DNA of 64,000 bases from Rhodobiaceae bacterium UBA4490 (GCA_002389665.1 DGNO01000002.1:629624-693623); one strand, 5' to 3'; counted from the first letter of the stretch, positions 24,531 through 33,586 are shown. The notes: generated by a model from the letters alone, not told the origin. Program-made: numbers and translations.

Positions 24531-24537
24531 CGCGGCT

Positions 24538-25638
24538 ATGACACTTCTCGACACGGCTTCCTGGGGCGCGGCATTGAAATTCCGCCGGACATCCGGCGCA
24601 GACAACAGACCAGCGCCGAAAACGAAATCCGTTTCCCCGCGCATTGGGCGCTCCCGCCGCCCTTCAGCGCCTGAAGGGAAATTACCCGTGCCCGCAAGCC
24701 CGCCCGGCCTTCCTGCGCCGACAGCAGACCCTGTGGCGGAGCCTGCGCCGAAAAAGAAACTCCGCGCCGCCCGCACCCGCGTCGGGCGCGGGACGATCCA
24801 CGAAAAACTCTATAACAGCCCGCGCCCGAAAAAGACAAAGAAGCACCGCACGCTCTTTCTCTCCGACATTCACCTCGGCACGCCGGGCTGCAAGGCGGAC
24901 CTCCTCTACGACTTCCTGCGCAACAATGACGCCGAAACGATCTATCTCGTCGGGGACATTATCGACGGCTGGCGGATCAAGCGTTCCTGGTACTGGAACG
25001 AAAGCCACAATGCCGTGGTGCAGGAGCTGCTGAGAAAGGCGCGTAAGGGCACGAACGTCATTTACGTGCCCGGCAATCACGACGAGGCGCTGCGCGATTA
25101 TACGGGTCTCAATTTCGGCGGCATCGACATGGTCGGCGAAGCGCTGCACGAAACCGCGGACGGGCGCACTTTCCTGATCATCCATGGCGATCAGTTCGAC
25201 AGTGTGGTGCGCTATGCAACCTGGCTCGCGCATCTGGGCGACAGAGCCTACACGGTGGCGCTTGCCCTCAATACATGGCTGCATGATGTGCGCCGTCTCT
25301 TTGGCCTGCCTTACTGGTCGCTATCGGCGTATCTCAAACACAAAGTGAAAAACGCGGTCGAATATATCTCCCGCTTCGAAACCGCCGTTGCCCGCGCCGC
25401 CCGCGAGCGCGGCGTCGACGGGGTGATTTGCGGGCATATTCACTTTGCCGAAATCCGCGAGATCGACGGCGTGCTTTACTGCAATGACGGCGACTGGGTG
25501 GAAAGCTGCACGGCCATGTCTGAGGACGAGAGCGGCCGGCTCAGCATCATCCGCTGGCATCACTTCTCCTGGGAAATGCAGCCCGAGCTCATCGAGCCGG
25601 AAGCGCGCAGCGCCCCGCCCGTCCTTGATGCCGCCTGA
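24538..25638 (+). CDS. PlcP-like calcineurin-fold phosphoesterase (UDP-diacylglucosamine hydrolase family)
   Basis: 366 residues from the first ATG. The metallophosphoesterase core begins near residue 105: LFLSDIHLGTPGCK, LVGDIIDGWRIK, VPGNHDEALRDY, LIIHGDQFD and ICGHIHFAEIRE, all metal-ligand motifs intact. The group contains LpxH-like enzymes and PlcP, the alphaproteobacterial phospholipase C that cuts phospholipids to diacylglycerol during phosphate shortage. The glycosyltransferase next door favours PlcP. The first 95 residues are proline/arginine-rich and unstructured; a GTG at 24688 with AAGGGA eight bases ahead is a good alternative start, giving 316 residues. No clear Pho box is seen. 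Confidence 0.82.
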   Translation: MTLLDTASWGAALKFRRTSGADNRPAPKTKSVSPRIGRSRRPSAPEGKLPVPASPPGLPAPTADPVAEPAPKKKLRAARTRVGRGTIHEKLYNSPRPKKTKKHRTLFLSDIHLGTPGCKADLLYDFLRNNDAETIYLVGDIIDGWRIKRSWYWNESHNAVVQELLRKARKGTNVIYVPGNHDEALRDYTGLNFGGIDMVGEALHETADGRTFLIIHGDQFDSVVRYATWLAHLGDRAYTVALALNTWLHDVRRLFGLPYWSLSAYLKHKVKNAVEYISRFETAVARAARERGVDGVICGHIHFAEIREIDGVLYCNDGDWVESCTAMSEDESGRLSIIRWHHFSWEMQPELIEPEARSAPPVLDAA

Positions 25639-25663
25639 CACTCTTTTGAAAACGGAACATCCC

Positions 25664-26815
25664 ATGGCCTCTTCCGCGCCGCGCCACACTAGCCAGAAAG
25701 CGGCCCCAAGAATGGGCGATCAGGCCGGCCGTCCCCTTCATATCGTCATCGTGACCGACGCCGCCCCGCCGCAGGTGAACGGCGTCGTACGCACCTTGCG
25801 CCAAACGAGCGAGGAACTGCAGCGGCTCGGCCATAAGGTGGATACGATCACGCCGGAAGATTTCCGCACCGTGCCGCTGCCGAGTTACAAGGAAATCCGC
25901 ATCGCGCTGCGCCCTTATCCGCGCATTGCCCGCCTCCTCGACCAGGAAAAGCCCGATGCCATTCACATCGCCACTGAAGGCCCGCTCGGCCACGCGGCCC
26001 GGCGCTATTGTCTGTCGCGGGGCCTGCCCTTTACCACATCCTTCCACACGCGCTTTCCCGAATATCTGCACGCGCGCACCCGCTTTCCCCAAAGCTGGTC
26101 ATACGCCTATGTGCGCCGCTTCCACGCGCCCTCAAGCTCCGTCATGGTGGCAACGCCGACCTTGCGCCAGGAACTGGAAGAGCGCGGCTTCACGAATTTG
26201 AAGCTGTGGTCGCGCGGCGTCGACACAGAGCTTTTCCGCCCGCGCCCGGAGCTGAGAGAAGGGGAGCAAGAACAAAAGCGCCCGCTCTGGCTCTATGTCG
26301 GGCGCGTGGCGGTTGAAAAGAACATCGATGCCTTTCTGGAAACGGACCTGCCCGGCACGAAAATGGTGGTGGGAGACGGGCCGCGGCTTGAGCATCTGAA
26401 AAAGAAATTCCGCGATGTCGCCTTCACCGGCGCGCTTTTCGGCGACAAGCTGGCCGAGGCTTTCGCCCGCGCCGATTGTTTCGTCTTCCCTTCAAGGACG
26501 GACACATTCGGCCTTGTCCTTGTCGAGGCATTGGCGAGCGGCACGCCCGTTGCCGCCTATCCGGTGCAAGGCCCCATCGACATCATCACCGACCCGGCAA
26601 CAGGCTGCCTTGATGCGGATTTGCGCACCGCCTGTCTTACCGCCCTTGAGAAAGGTGATCGCGAGGCCTGCCGCACCCACGCGCTCTCTTACTCGTGGGA
26701 GGCCTGCACAAGGCAGTTTCTCTCCAATCTGGTGCTGATCGACCGGGAGCGCGAGGCAGGTTCCGGCACGCTTGAAAGCGCGGCAGCACAAGCAAAAGCA
26801 CCCGTCCCCGCCTAA
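25664..26815 (+). CDS. GT4 glycosyltransferase, Agt-like (glycolipid synthesis)
   Basis: A 383-residue family-4 glycosyltransferase of the GT-B fold. The acceptor half starts HIVIVTDAAPPQVNGVVRTL (near residue 25). The middle has TSFHTRFPEYLHARTRF, and the donor half includes LYVGRVAVEKNIDAFLE, VVGDGPRLEHLKKKF and the nucleotide-sugar motif DTFGLVLVEALASGTPVAAYPVQG (shown in part). It lies 25 bases after the PlcP-like gene. In marine and soil alphaproteobacteria PlcP and Agt together replace phospholipids with glycolipids, Agt adding a sugar to diacylglycerol. The operon makes this the best reading; substrate sugar unknown. A GGAA ahead of 25664 is a modest ribosome binding site. Confidence 0.84.
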   Translation: MASSAPRHTSQKAAPRMGDQAGRPLHIVIVTDAAPPQVNGVVRTLRQTSEELQRLGHKVDTITPEDFRTVPLPSYKEIRIALRPYPRIARLLDQEKPDAIHIATEGPLGHAARRYCLSRGLPFTTSFHTRFPEYLHARTRFPQSWSYAYVRRFHAPSSSVMVATPTLRQELEERGFTNLKLWSRGVDTELFRPRPELREGEQEQKRPLWLYVGRVAVEKNIDAFLETDLPGTKMVVGDGPRLEHLKKKFRDVAFTGALFGDKLAEAFARADCFVFPSRTDTFGLVLVEALASGTPVAAYPVQGPIDIITDPATGCLDADLRTACLTALEKGDREACRTHALSYSWEACTRQFLSNLVLIDREREAGSGTLESAAAQAKAPVPA

Positions 26816-26936
26816 AAACCTTCTCTTCGCGCCCGGCGCGCCTATCTATTTGAGACGCACTATCAGGAACGTGATCGCATTTGCCGGCACGGCTGATAGA
26901 CTTGCGCCGTCACGCCATAACCGGGAGAGAGGAAAC

Positions 26937-27524
26937 ATGAACAGCTATCTGGCACGTATTGCGCTCACCGCAAGCCTTGGCGCGGGCCTTGCCTTCGCCG
27001 CGCCGGCCATGGCCGCCACGTATAAGATCGATTCCAGCCATGTGCACACCGCCTTCGAGGTGAACCATCTGGGTTTTTCCACCACGATGGGCCAGTTCGA
27101 CGATGTGAGCGGCATGATCGAGTTCGATGAGGAAAACCTGGAAGCAAGCTCCGTGGAAGTCACGATAAAGACGGCCAGCGTCGATACCGGCCATAAAGAG
27201 CGCGACGAGCATTTGCGCAAGGCCGACTTCTTCGATGTGGAAAATCACCCCACCATGACGTTCAAATCGACCGCCATCGAGGTGACGGGCGAGGACACGG
27301 CGAAAATCACCGGCGATCTGACCCTTCTGGGCGTCACCAAACCCGTGGTACTGGATGCCAAGCTGAACAAGAAGGGCGAGCATCCCTTCGATGCCTCGCG
27401 CTATGTGGCCGGTTTTGCCGCCACGACGACCATCGACCGGACCGCTTTCGGCATGGATTACGCGGCGCCCGCCATCGGCAAGGAAATTAAGATTTCCATC
27501 GCAGCCGAGGCTATCCGCCAATAA
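26937..27524 (+). CDS. YceI family periplasmic protein
   Basis: A 195-residue exported protein. The signal peptide spans about residues 1-26 (LARIALTASLGAGLAFAAPAMA), and the mature chain opens TYKIDSSHVHTAFEVNHLG, the family hallmark. Further signatures are VDTGHKERDEHLRKADFFDV and TMTFKSTAIEVTG. YceI proteins form a lipocalin-like barrel that binds isoprenoid or other long hydrophobic molecules in the periplasm. AGAGAGGAAA precedes the ATG at 26937. It stands alone on the plus strand between the glycosyltransferase and typA genes. The ligand is unknown. Confidence 0.94.
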   Translation: MNSYLARIALTASLGAGLAFAAPAMAATYKIDSSHVHTAFEVNHLGFSTTMGQFDDVSGMIEFDEENLEASSVEVTIKTASVDTGHKERDEHLRKADFFDVENHPTMTFKSTAIEVTGEDTAKITGDLTLLGVTKPVVLDAKLNKKGEHPFDASRYVAGFAATTTIDRTAFGMDYAAPAIGKEIKISIAAEAIRQ

Positions 27525-27633
27525 TCGGAGCTTTGGTCATCCGGCCCGGCACTCAGCCCCGCCCCGCAAAGCCCTGAGACAAATGGGCACTTGAGGCGGC
27601 AGGCCCCGGGGGATATAACGCCCGCAAGCTTTC

Positions 27634-27660
27634 GCCCTCGCAAGATACTCTTGCGGGGGC
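27634..27660 (+). promoter_or_regulatory. Stable hairpin in the leader ahead of typA
   Basis: A 12-pair stem GCCCTCGCAAGA/TCTTGCGGGGGC (one G-T pair) with a three-base loop ends 29 bases before the typA ATG. There is no T tract after it, so it is more likely an mRNA leader structure than a terminator for yceI, although the latter cannot be excluded. Confidence 0.5.
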
Positions 27661-27689
27661 ATATTCATTCGTATGATTGGCCCGCTCTC

Positions 27690-29534
27690 ATGACTTTGCG
27701 CAATATCGCCATTATCGCCCACGTCGACCATGGCAAGACCACTCTCGTTGACCAGCTCCTGAAGCAGGGCGGCGTTTTCCGCGAAAACCAGCACGTCGCC
27801 GAACGGGTAATGGACTCCAACGACCTGGAGCGCGAACGCGGCATTACCATTCTGGCAAAATGTACCTCCGTCGCCTGGGCCGATAATGGCGAGACGACGC
27901 GCATCAACATCATCGACACGCCCGGCCACGCCGATTTCGGCGGTGAGGTGGAACGCATCCTCTCCATGGTGGACGGCGTGATCCTGCTCGTGGATGCCGC
28001 CGAAGGCCCGATGCCGCAGACGAAATTCGTGACCTCCAAAGCGCTCGCCCTCGGGCTGAAGCCGCTTGTCGTCGTCAACAAGGTGGACCGGCCGGATGCG
28101 CGCATCAATGCGGTGCATGACGAGGTCTTCGATCTCTTCGCCGCGCTCGATGCCAATGAAGAACAGCTCGACTTCCCCACTCTCTTTGCCTCGGGCAAGG
28201 AAGGCTGGGCCTGCGAGGATCTCGATGCGGCGGACGCGCGCGAGCATGGCATGACCCCGCTCTTCCGCCGCATCGTTACGCATATCGCGCCGCCGGAGAA
28301 CGCCACGGAGGAAGAAGCAGCCAAGCCCTTCCGCATGCTGGTGACGACGATCGAGAGCGATCCTTATCTCGGCCGCATTCTGACGGGCCGCATCGAAACC
28401 GGCACCGCAAAGCCCAATATGGCCGTTCATGCGCTGCGCCCGGGCAAGGGCACTGTGGAGACGGGCCGGATCACACGCGTTCTTTCCTTCCGGGGCCTCA
28501 CCCGCGAGCCGGTGGAAGAAGGCAAGGCAGGGGACATCGTCGCCATTTCAGGCCTTGAAACGGCCACCGTGGCCGACACGATCACGCTGCCGGAAATCAC
28601 CGAGCCGCTCGACGCGCTGCCCATCGACCCGCCGACCCTTGCCGTGACCTTCGGCATCAACACCTCCCCGCTTGCCGGGCGCGAAGGCGACAAGGTGCAG
28701 TCCCGCGTCATCCGCACACGGCTGATGCGCGAGGCGGAAGGCAATGTGGCGATCCGTATCCGCGATACGGAAGAAAAAGACGCATTTGAGGTGGCAGGGC
28801 GCGGCGAATTGCAGCTCGGCGTTCTTATCGAAACCATGCGCCGGGAAGGCTTCGAGCTTTCCATCTCCCGCCCGCGCGTTCTCTTCAAAGAAGATGAAAA
28901 CGGCCAGCGCCTGGAGCCCATCGAGGAAGCCATCGTCGATGTAGATGACGAATATACCGGTGTCGTCATCGAGAAGCTCTCGCTGCGCAAAGCGGAAATG
29001 ACCGATATGCGCCCCACGGGCGGCGGCAAGACGCGCATTACCTTCGATGCGCCCTCGCGCGGGCTGATCGGCTATCACGGCGAGTTTTTGACCGACACGC
29101 GCGGCACCGGCGTCATGAACCGCGTCTTCAAACATTACGGCCCCTACAAGGGCGAGATCGAAGGCCGGCGCAACGGCGTGCTGATTTCCAACTCGGACGG
29201 CGATGCGGTTGCCTATGCGCTCTGGAACCTGGAAGAGCGCGGCGTGCTCTTCATCGGCACGGGCGTGCCGGTTTACCGGGGCATGATCATCGGCGAAAAC
29301 TCGCGGCCCGACGATCTCGACGTCAATCCGCTGAAATCCAAACAGCTCACCAACGTGCGTGCCTCGGGCAAGGACGATGCGATCCGCCTCACCCCGCCGC
29401 GCCCCATCGCGCTGGAACAGGCCATTGCCTATATCGACGATGACGAGCTGGTGGAGGTTACGCCCCACTCGATCCGTCTGCGCAAGCGCGCCCTCGATCC
29501 GGTGGAGCGCAAGCGCCGCGCGAAGGCCTCGTAG
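27690..29534 (+). CDS. typA: Translational GTPase TypA/BipA
   Basis: A 614-residue ribosome-binding GTPase of the EF-G/LepA superfamily, required for growth under cold and other stress and for 50S assembly. G1 is [15 protein letters not shown], the switch region is [12 protein letters not shown]3 [15 protein letters not shown] and G4 [11 protein letters not shown]. The domain-II and domain-V segments ([24 protein letters not shown]: [18 protein letters not shown]) and the TypA-specific C-terminus with [19 protein letters not shown] are present. The length is typical. The ATG at 27690 begins the GTPase domain; no strong ribosome binding site is visible, but a hairpin lies just upstream and may affect translation. 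Confidence 0.97.
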   Translation: MTLRNIAIIAHVDHGKTTLVDQLLKQGGVFRENQHVAERVMDSNDLERERGITILAKCTSVAWADNGETTRINIIDTPGHADFGGEVERILSMVDGVILLVDAAEGPMPQTKFVTSKALALGLKPLVVVNKVDRPDARINAVHDEVFDLFAALDANEEQLDFPTLFASGKEGWACEDLDAADAREHGMTPLFRRIVTHIAPPENATEEEAAKPFRMLVTTIESDPYLGRILTGRIETGTAKPNMAVHALRPGKGTVETGRITRVLSFRGLTREPVEEGKAGDIVAISGLETATVADTITLPEITEPLDALPIDPPTLAVTFGINTSPLAGREGDKVQSRVIRTRLMREAEGNVAIRIRDTEEKDAFEVAGRGELQLGVLIETMRREGFELSISRPRVLFKEDENGQRLEPIEEAIVDVDDEYTGVVIEKLSLRKAEMTDMRPTGGGKTRITFDAPSRGLIGYHGEFLTDTRGTGVMNRVFKHYGPYKGEIEGRRNGVLISNSDGDAVAYALWNLEERGVLFIGTGVPVYRGMIIGENSRPDDLDVNPLKSKQLTNVRASGKDDAIRLTPPRPIALEQAIAYIDDDELVEVTPHSIRLRKRALDPVERKRRAKAS

Positions 29535-29563
29535 AACCGAACAAGTAATAGCTGCCGGTTTTC

Positions 29564-29596
29564 GCGGCGGGCGGGCGCTCTTGCCCTGCCCGCCGC
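29564..29596 (+). terminator. Terminator after typA
   Basis: The stem GCGGCGGGC/GCCCGCCGC with a loop of about 15 bases is followed by TTTCGCTT. It lies 30 bases after the typA stop. Confidence 0.5.
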
Positions 29597-29656
29597 TTTC
29601 GCTTAAGGCTTCTTCCCTAGGCGCATCCGCCCAAAAGGCGCGCAAGGGAGAGGTTG

Positions 29657-30493
29657 ATGTTCAAAGCACCGCCATCGCAGCTGAGCGATCTTGAGGCAGA
29701 CGAGCTTTCCCGCTTTGCGCTGACCCTTGCGCAGGCCGCCGCCGGCGTCACCCTGCCGCATTTCCGCACCGGCACCCGGATCGACAACAAGGCGGCGGTC
29801 GGCGATTTCGACCCCGTCACCGCCGCCGACCGCGACGCGGAAACGGCGATCCGCCGCGCCATCAAGGCGGCCTATCCCGATCACGGCATTTTCGGGGAAG
29901 AACACGGCAAGGAAGAAGGGACAAGCCCGCTCACCTGGGTGCTCGATCCCATCGACGGCACACGCTCTTTCATTTCCGGCGTCCCTCTCTGGGGCACGCT
30001 GATCGGCCTGAATGACGGGGCTTATCCGCGCGTCGGGCTGATGAGCCAGCCCTATCTCGATGAAATTTATCTGGGTACCGGCAGCACGGCCCGGCTGATC
30101 CGCCACGGACGGGAAAGCACCTTGAAGACCCGCCCTTGCGACGGGCTGGAACACGCCATTTTGGGCGCAACGGACCCGGCGATCTTTTTCGGCGCGGGCG
30201 AGCATGAGGCTTTTGAGGCGCTGTCGGGAAAGGTGCGCCTGCGCCGCTTCGGCGGAGACTGCTACTTCTACTGTCTGCTCGCCGCAGGTCAGATAGACCT
30301 TGTCGTTGAAGCCGCGCTCAATCCTTACGACATTCAGGCGCTTATCCCCGTCATCGAAGGGGCCGGCGGCGTCATCACGACCTGGGCAGGCGGGGACCCG
30401 CAGGAAGGCGGGCAGATTGTGGCAGCGGGCGACAAGCGCACCCACGAAGAAGCGCTAACCATTCTCTCCAAGGCCGCTGCCCAAGCGCCTTAA
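29657..30493 (+). CDS. Inositol monophosphatase-family histidinol-phosphatase-like enzyme
   Basis: A 278-residue Mg-dependent phosphatase. The metal and phosphate motifs are GIFGEEHGKEEG, LDPIDGTRSFISGVPLWGTL (DPIDGT core, preceded by WV) and the C-terminal VEAALNPYDIQALIPVIEGAGG, where WD of many family members is YD. The layout is that of the HisN type, the histidinol-phosphatase common in alphaproteobacteria, but a related sugar-phosphate substrate is possible. GGGAGAGG precedes the ATG at 29657. Its stop codon overlaps by four bases the stop of the opposing hydrolase gene. No other his genes are nearby. Confidence 0.88.
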   Translation: MFKAPPSQLSDLEADELSRFALTLAQAAAGVTLPHFRTGTRIDNKAAVGDFDPVTAADRDAETAIRRAIKAAYPDHGIFGEEHGKEEGTSPLTWVLDPIDGTRSFISGVPLWGTLIGLNDGAYPRVGLMSQPYLDEIYLGTGSTARLIRHGRESTLKTRPCDGLEHAILGATDPAIFFGAGEHEAFEALSGKVRLRRFGGDCYFYCLLAAGQIDLVVEAALNPYDIQALIPVIEGAGGVITTWAGGDPQEGGQIVAAGDKRTHEEALTILSKAAAQAP

Positions 30494-31461
30494 AGCACTT
30501 CTTCGGTGAGCTTGTCGAAGGCGTCCCAGAAGCGGGCGCGGGCGGCGTCTTTTTCCATAAGGATTTCATGGCGGGCGCCTGCAATCTCGACAAGGCGGCA
30601 ATCGGGCAGAAGTTCTGCGGCGCGTTTCACTGCCGCATTGTCCACCAGCACATCTTCCTCCGCGACCGCGATCATCACCGGGACGGCAATTTCCGCAAGA
30701 TAAGCCGGCTTCGTCACCTCGCGGCAGGAGGCCATGGCCGCCTTGAACCAGCCGTAGCTCGGGCTGCCCAGCTTCAGATTCGGCTCGGCTTCAAGAATAT
30801 CCATGGTGCGCCGAAAACGGCGCTCGTCATGGGTGACGATATTTTCCGCAAATGTGGAGCCTTCCATCATATCCGGCCCGCCGCCCGGCACATAAGACTG
30901 TGCCTTGCCCATCTTAACGGCAGCATGTGCCAGCAAGGAGGCGCCGAGCCGCGCCAAGGCATTCGGGAAACGAATACCGAGCATGGGCGCGGAAAAGGCC
31001 GCACCTCTCAAAAGCCCGGGCTCACGGCCCAGCAGCCGCATCAAGAGATTGCCGCCCATGGAATGGGCAAGCCCGATGAAGGGCGATGGCAAGGAGGGTT
31101 TGACGATCTGCTCCAGAAAAACCCCGAGGTCCCGGTCGAAAGCGGAAAAATCATCGATATGCCCGCAATAGCGGTCCCCCAATGGGCGGTAGGACAGGCC
31201 CTGCCCCCGCCAATCGAGGCTCGCCACCGCAAAACCGCGCACGATGAGCTCGCCGATCACCTCGAAATATTTCTCGATGAATTCCGTGCGGCCATTTAAG
31301 AGCAGCACCGTGCCCCGGCAAGTTTCGATGCCCGCATTTTCCGGGCGCCAGATCATGGTGCGCATCGGCGCGCGCCCGGCGACCGTCAGCCAGATAACTT
31401 CACCGCCGGGCGGCATGGGGTTGGCGTCCGTTTCCACCGGCGCGGCGCGAAGATCGCTCAT
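30490..31461 (-). CDS. Alpha/beta hydrolase, lysophospholipase/monoglyceride lipase-like
   Basis: A 323-residue serine hydrolase. The nucleophile elbow is FIGLAHSMGGNLLMR, the acid lies in IAVAEEDVLVDN, and the histidine in AGARHEILMEKD. SLDWRGQGLSYRPL and the segment YCGHIDDFSAFDRD are typical of the PldB-type lysophospholipases. A hydrophobic pair of helices (LARLGASLLAHAAVKM) may form a lid. The ATG at 31461 overlaps the stop of the SCP2 gene in ATGA fashion, so the two are translationally coupled. That coupling suggests it acts on a lipid that the SCP2-domain protein carries. Substrate unknown. Confidence 0.87.
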   Translation of the reverse strand: MSDLRAAPVETDANPMPPGGEVIWLTVAGRAPMRTMIWRPENAGIETCRGTVLLLNGRTEFIEKYFEVIGELIVRGFAVASLDWRGQGLSYRPLGDRYCGHIDDFSAFDRDLGVFLEQIVKPSLPSPFIGLAHSMGGNLLMRLLGREPGLLRGAAFSAPMLGIRFPNALARLGASLLAHAAVKMGKAQSYVPGGGPDMMEGSTFAENIVTHDERRFRRTMDILEAEPNLKLGSPSYGWFKAAMASCREVTKPAYLAEIAVPVMIAVAEEDVLVDNAAVKRAAELLPDCRLVEIAGARHEILMEKDAARARFWDAFDKLTEEVL

Positions 31462-31808
31462 GCGCGCCGCCCATGATAGCGGGCCACCACCGGCCCGAGC
31501 CGGAGCGGAACGAGAGGATCGCCGGAAATTTTCAGCTTGCCCTGCCGGAAAGCCTGGGTCTGGTCGAGCTCCATATTGAGCATTCTCCAATGATCGTCCG
31601 GCGAGAGCACCACGGTGCAATCGGCCGTTTCGCTGCGGCTATGTACTTTAGGCGGGGTGGCGGTTCCGTCAATGAAGACGCAGCCGTCGGCCCCGTAATC
31701 GAACTTCAGCCGCGCGCCAATAGTCCCGCCTTCCGCTGCAAAGGCCGCTTCCAGAAAGCCGAGAATCTGCGCCACGCGCTCTTTGCCGCTTACCTCGTCG
31801 TCCATCAT
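31458..31808 (-). CDS. SCP2 sterol-binding domain protein
   Basis: A 116-residue protein made of one SCP2-like lipid-binding domain: RLKFDYGADGCVFIDG, then TADCTVVLSPDDHWRMLN, then AFRQGKLKISGDPLVPLRLG. Such domains bind fatty acyl-CoA, sterol-like or isoprenoid lipids. AGGAG precedes two adjacent ATGs (31808 and 31805); spacing slightly favours 31805. It overlaps the following hydrolase gene by four bases, so they are made together. A lipid carrier or presenter for that hydrolase is a fair inference, not a demonstrated function. Confidence 0.88.
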   Translation of the reverse strand: MMDDEVSGKERVAQILGFLEAAFAAEGGTIGARLKFDYGADGCVFIDGTATPPKVHSRSETADCTVVLSPDDHWRMLNMELDQTQAFRQGKLKISGDPLVPLRLGPVVARYHGRRA

Positions 31809-32032
31809 GTCTCCTGCCTTTTCTCCCCGCCCATCTGACCACCTTCCCTGCGCCCTCTCAAGCCTCGCGCGCGGGATTTACGCGAGTATGAAACCCCCGC
31901 CATTTCCAATCCGTGCCCAATCTGTGATCACGCAAAGAGCCCCACAAACGTGTGCAGAAAGGGATTTTCCGCTAGGCTCGGCGCCAATCCGCAAATAACG
32001 CAGACAGTTTGACGAAAAGAACAGGGACGCCG

Positions 32033-33586
32033 ATGAGCTGGGAAAAGGAAGTCGAGGAAATTCACCTGCGCCGGAAGCTCGCCAAGCAGCAAGGAGGCGT
32101 GGAGGCCGTAAACCGCCAGCACGAAAAGGGCCGGCTAACGATCCGCGAGCGCATTGGCGAGCTTGCCGATGAAGGCACCTTCCGGGAAGCAGGCGAAGGG
32201 GCAGGCGTGCCGGAGTTTGCCGAAGACGGCAGCCTGAAGGATTTCCAGCCCGCCAATTACGTGCTCGGCCTTGCCAAAGTGGGCGGGCGGCGCGTCGTTA
32301 TCGGCGGGGAGGATTTCACGCTGAAGGGCGGCTCACCCAACCCGGCAGGCCTGCGCAAAAGCGTTTATGCCGAGGACATGGCCCTTAAATACAAACTCCC
32401 GCTGGTGCGCCTGCATGAAGGGGGCGGCGGCTCGGTGGCCGGGTCCGGCGGGAAAGGGGCAAGACCGACAGGCGATCCGGTGTTCGCCCGCTCGCGCTTT
32501 CTTTCCATCGCGCAAGTGGTGGGCACCGTGCCCGTTGCCACCGCCGCGCTCGGGCCCGTCGCAGGCATGCCGGCGGCCCGGCTCGTCGCCTCGCATTTTT
32601 CCGTCATGACCGAGACCTCGCAGGTCATCATTGCCGGACCTCACGTGGTCAAACGCGCCATGAACGAGGATGTCACGAAAGAAGAGCTGGGCGGGCCGCA
32701 GATCCACGCCAAATCCGGCGTCATCGACAATGTGGCGAAGGACGAAAAAGACGCGCTCGGCCAGATCGCCCGCTTCCTCTCCTATATGCCGGACAATGTC
32801 TGGGAACTGCCGCCTTCCCTAGAGCCGGAAGACGACCCGGAGCGCATGGAAGAAAAGCTTCTTTCCATCGTGCCGAAAGAGCGGCGCAAGCCTTTTCAGA
32901 TGCGCCAGATCATCAAGGCCGTGCTCGACAAGGACAGCTTTTTCGAGATGACGAAAAAATACGGCCCCTCGCTCATTACCGGCCTTGCCCGGCTAAACGG
33001 GCACAGTGTCGGCGTCATCGCCAATGACTGCATGTTCTATGCGGGCGCCATGACGGCGGATGCGGCCCAGAAGCTGCGCCGTTTCGTCGATACCTGCAAC
33101 ACGTTCAACCTGCCGGTGATCTCTTTCGTCGATGAGCCGGGTTTCATGATCGGCTCAGCCTCGGAGAAAGCAGGCACGATCCGCTATGGCACGTCGGCAA
33201 TCGCGGCCGTGATGCAAAGCCGGGTGCCCTGGGCCAGCGTCATCGTTCATAAGGTTTTCGGCGTGGCGGGCGCGGCGCATTTTGCACCCGATTCTTACGT
33301 TCTTTCCTGGCCCTCGGCGCAAACCGGCGCGCTGCCGGTGGAAGGCGGCGTCGCCGTCGCCTTTGCCCGCCAGCTTGCCGAAGCAGAAGACCCGGAGGCC
33401 CTGCGCCAGGAGATCGAGGAAAAACTCGCCGCCGCTCAGTCCCCCTTCCCCCGCGCCGAAGGATTTTCGGTGCATGAGCTGATCGACCCGCGCGAGACCC
33501 GCCCGCGGCTTTGCGAATGGCTCGACTGGGTGAACCCCACCCGCGACCTTGCCCTCGGGCCTTATGAAACCACGATGAGGCCTTGA
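32033..33586 (+). CDS. Acyl-CoA carboxylase carboxyltransferase (beta) subunit
   Basis: A 517-residue carboxyltransferase of the PccB/MccB/AccD group, which moves the carboxyl group from biotin to an acyl-CoA such as propionyl-, methylcrotonyl- or geranyl-CoA. Visible segments are EKEVEEIHLRRKLAKQQGG, the glycine-rich RLHEGGGGSVAGSGGKGA, LGPVAGMPAARLVASHFSVM (acyl-CoA site), VSFVDEPGFMIGSASEKAG-type FVDEPGFMIGS and KVFGVAGAAHFAPDSYVLSWPSAQ (in part). The start at 32033 has AGGGA ahead. No biotin carboxylase/biotin carrier gene is adjacent, which is unusual for catabolic carboxylases; the alpha subunit must be elsewhere. Substrate not assigned. Confidence 0.9.
   Translation: MSWEKEVEEIHLRRKLAKQQGGVEAVNRQHEKGRLTIRERIGELADEGTFREAGEGAGVPEFAEDGSLKDFQPANYVLGLAKVGGRRVVIGGEDFTLKGGSPNPAGLRKSVYAEDMALKYKLPLVRLHEGGGGSVAGSGGKGARPTGDPVFARSRFLSIAQVVGTVPVATAALGPVAGMPAARLVASHFSVMTETSQVIIAGPHVVKRAMNEDVTKEELGGPQIHAKSGVIDNVAKDEKDALGQIARFLSYMPDNVWELPPSLEPEDDPERMEEKLLSIVPKERRKPFQMRQIIKAVLDKDSFFEMTKKYGPSLITGLARLNGHSVGVIANDCMFYAGAMTADAAQKLRRFVDTCNTFNLPVISFVDEPGFMIGSASEKAGTIRYGTSAIAAVMQSRVPWASVIVHKVFGVAGAAHFAPDSYVLSWPSAQTGALPVEGGVAVAFARQLAEAEDPEALRQEIEEKLAAAQSPFPRAEGFSVHELIDPRETRPRLCEWLDWVNPTRDLALGPYETTMRP

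Noticed and set aside
24401..24537. Pho box ahead of the PlcP-like gene
   Set aside because: TGTCTCACGCATCCGACA in the gap is an inverted, not direct, pair of TGTC-like halves, so it does not match the PhoB layout.
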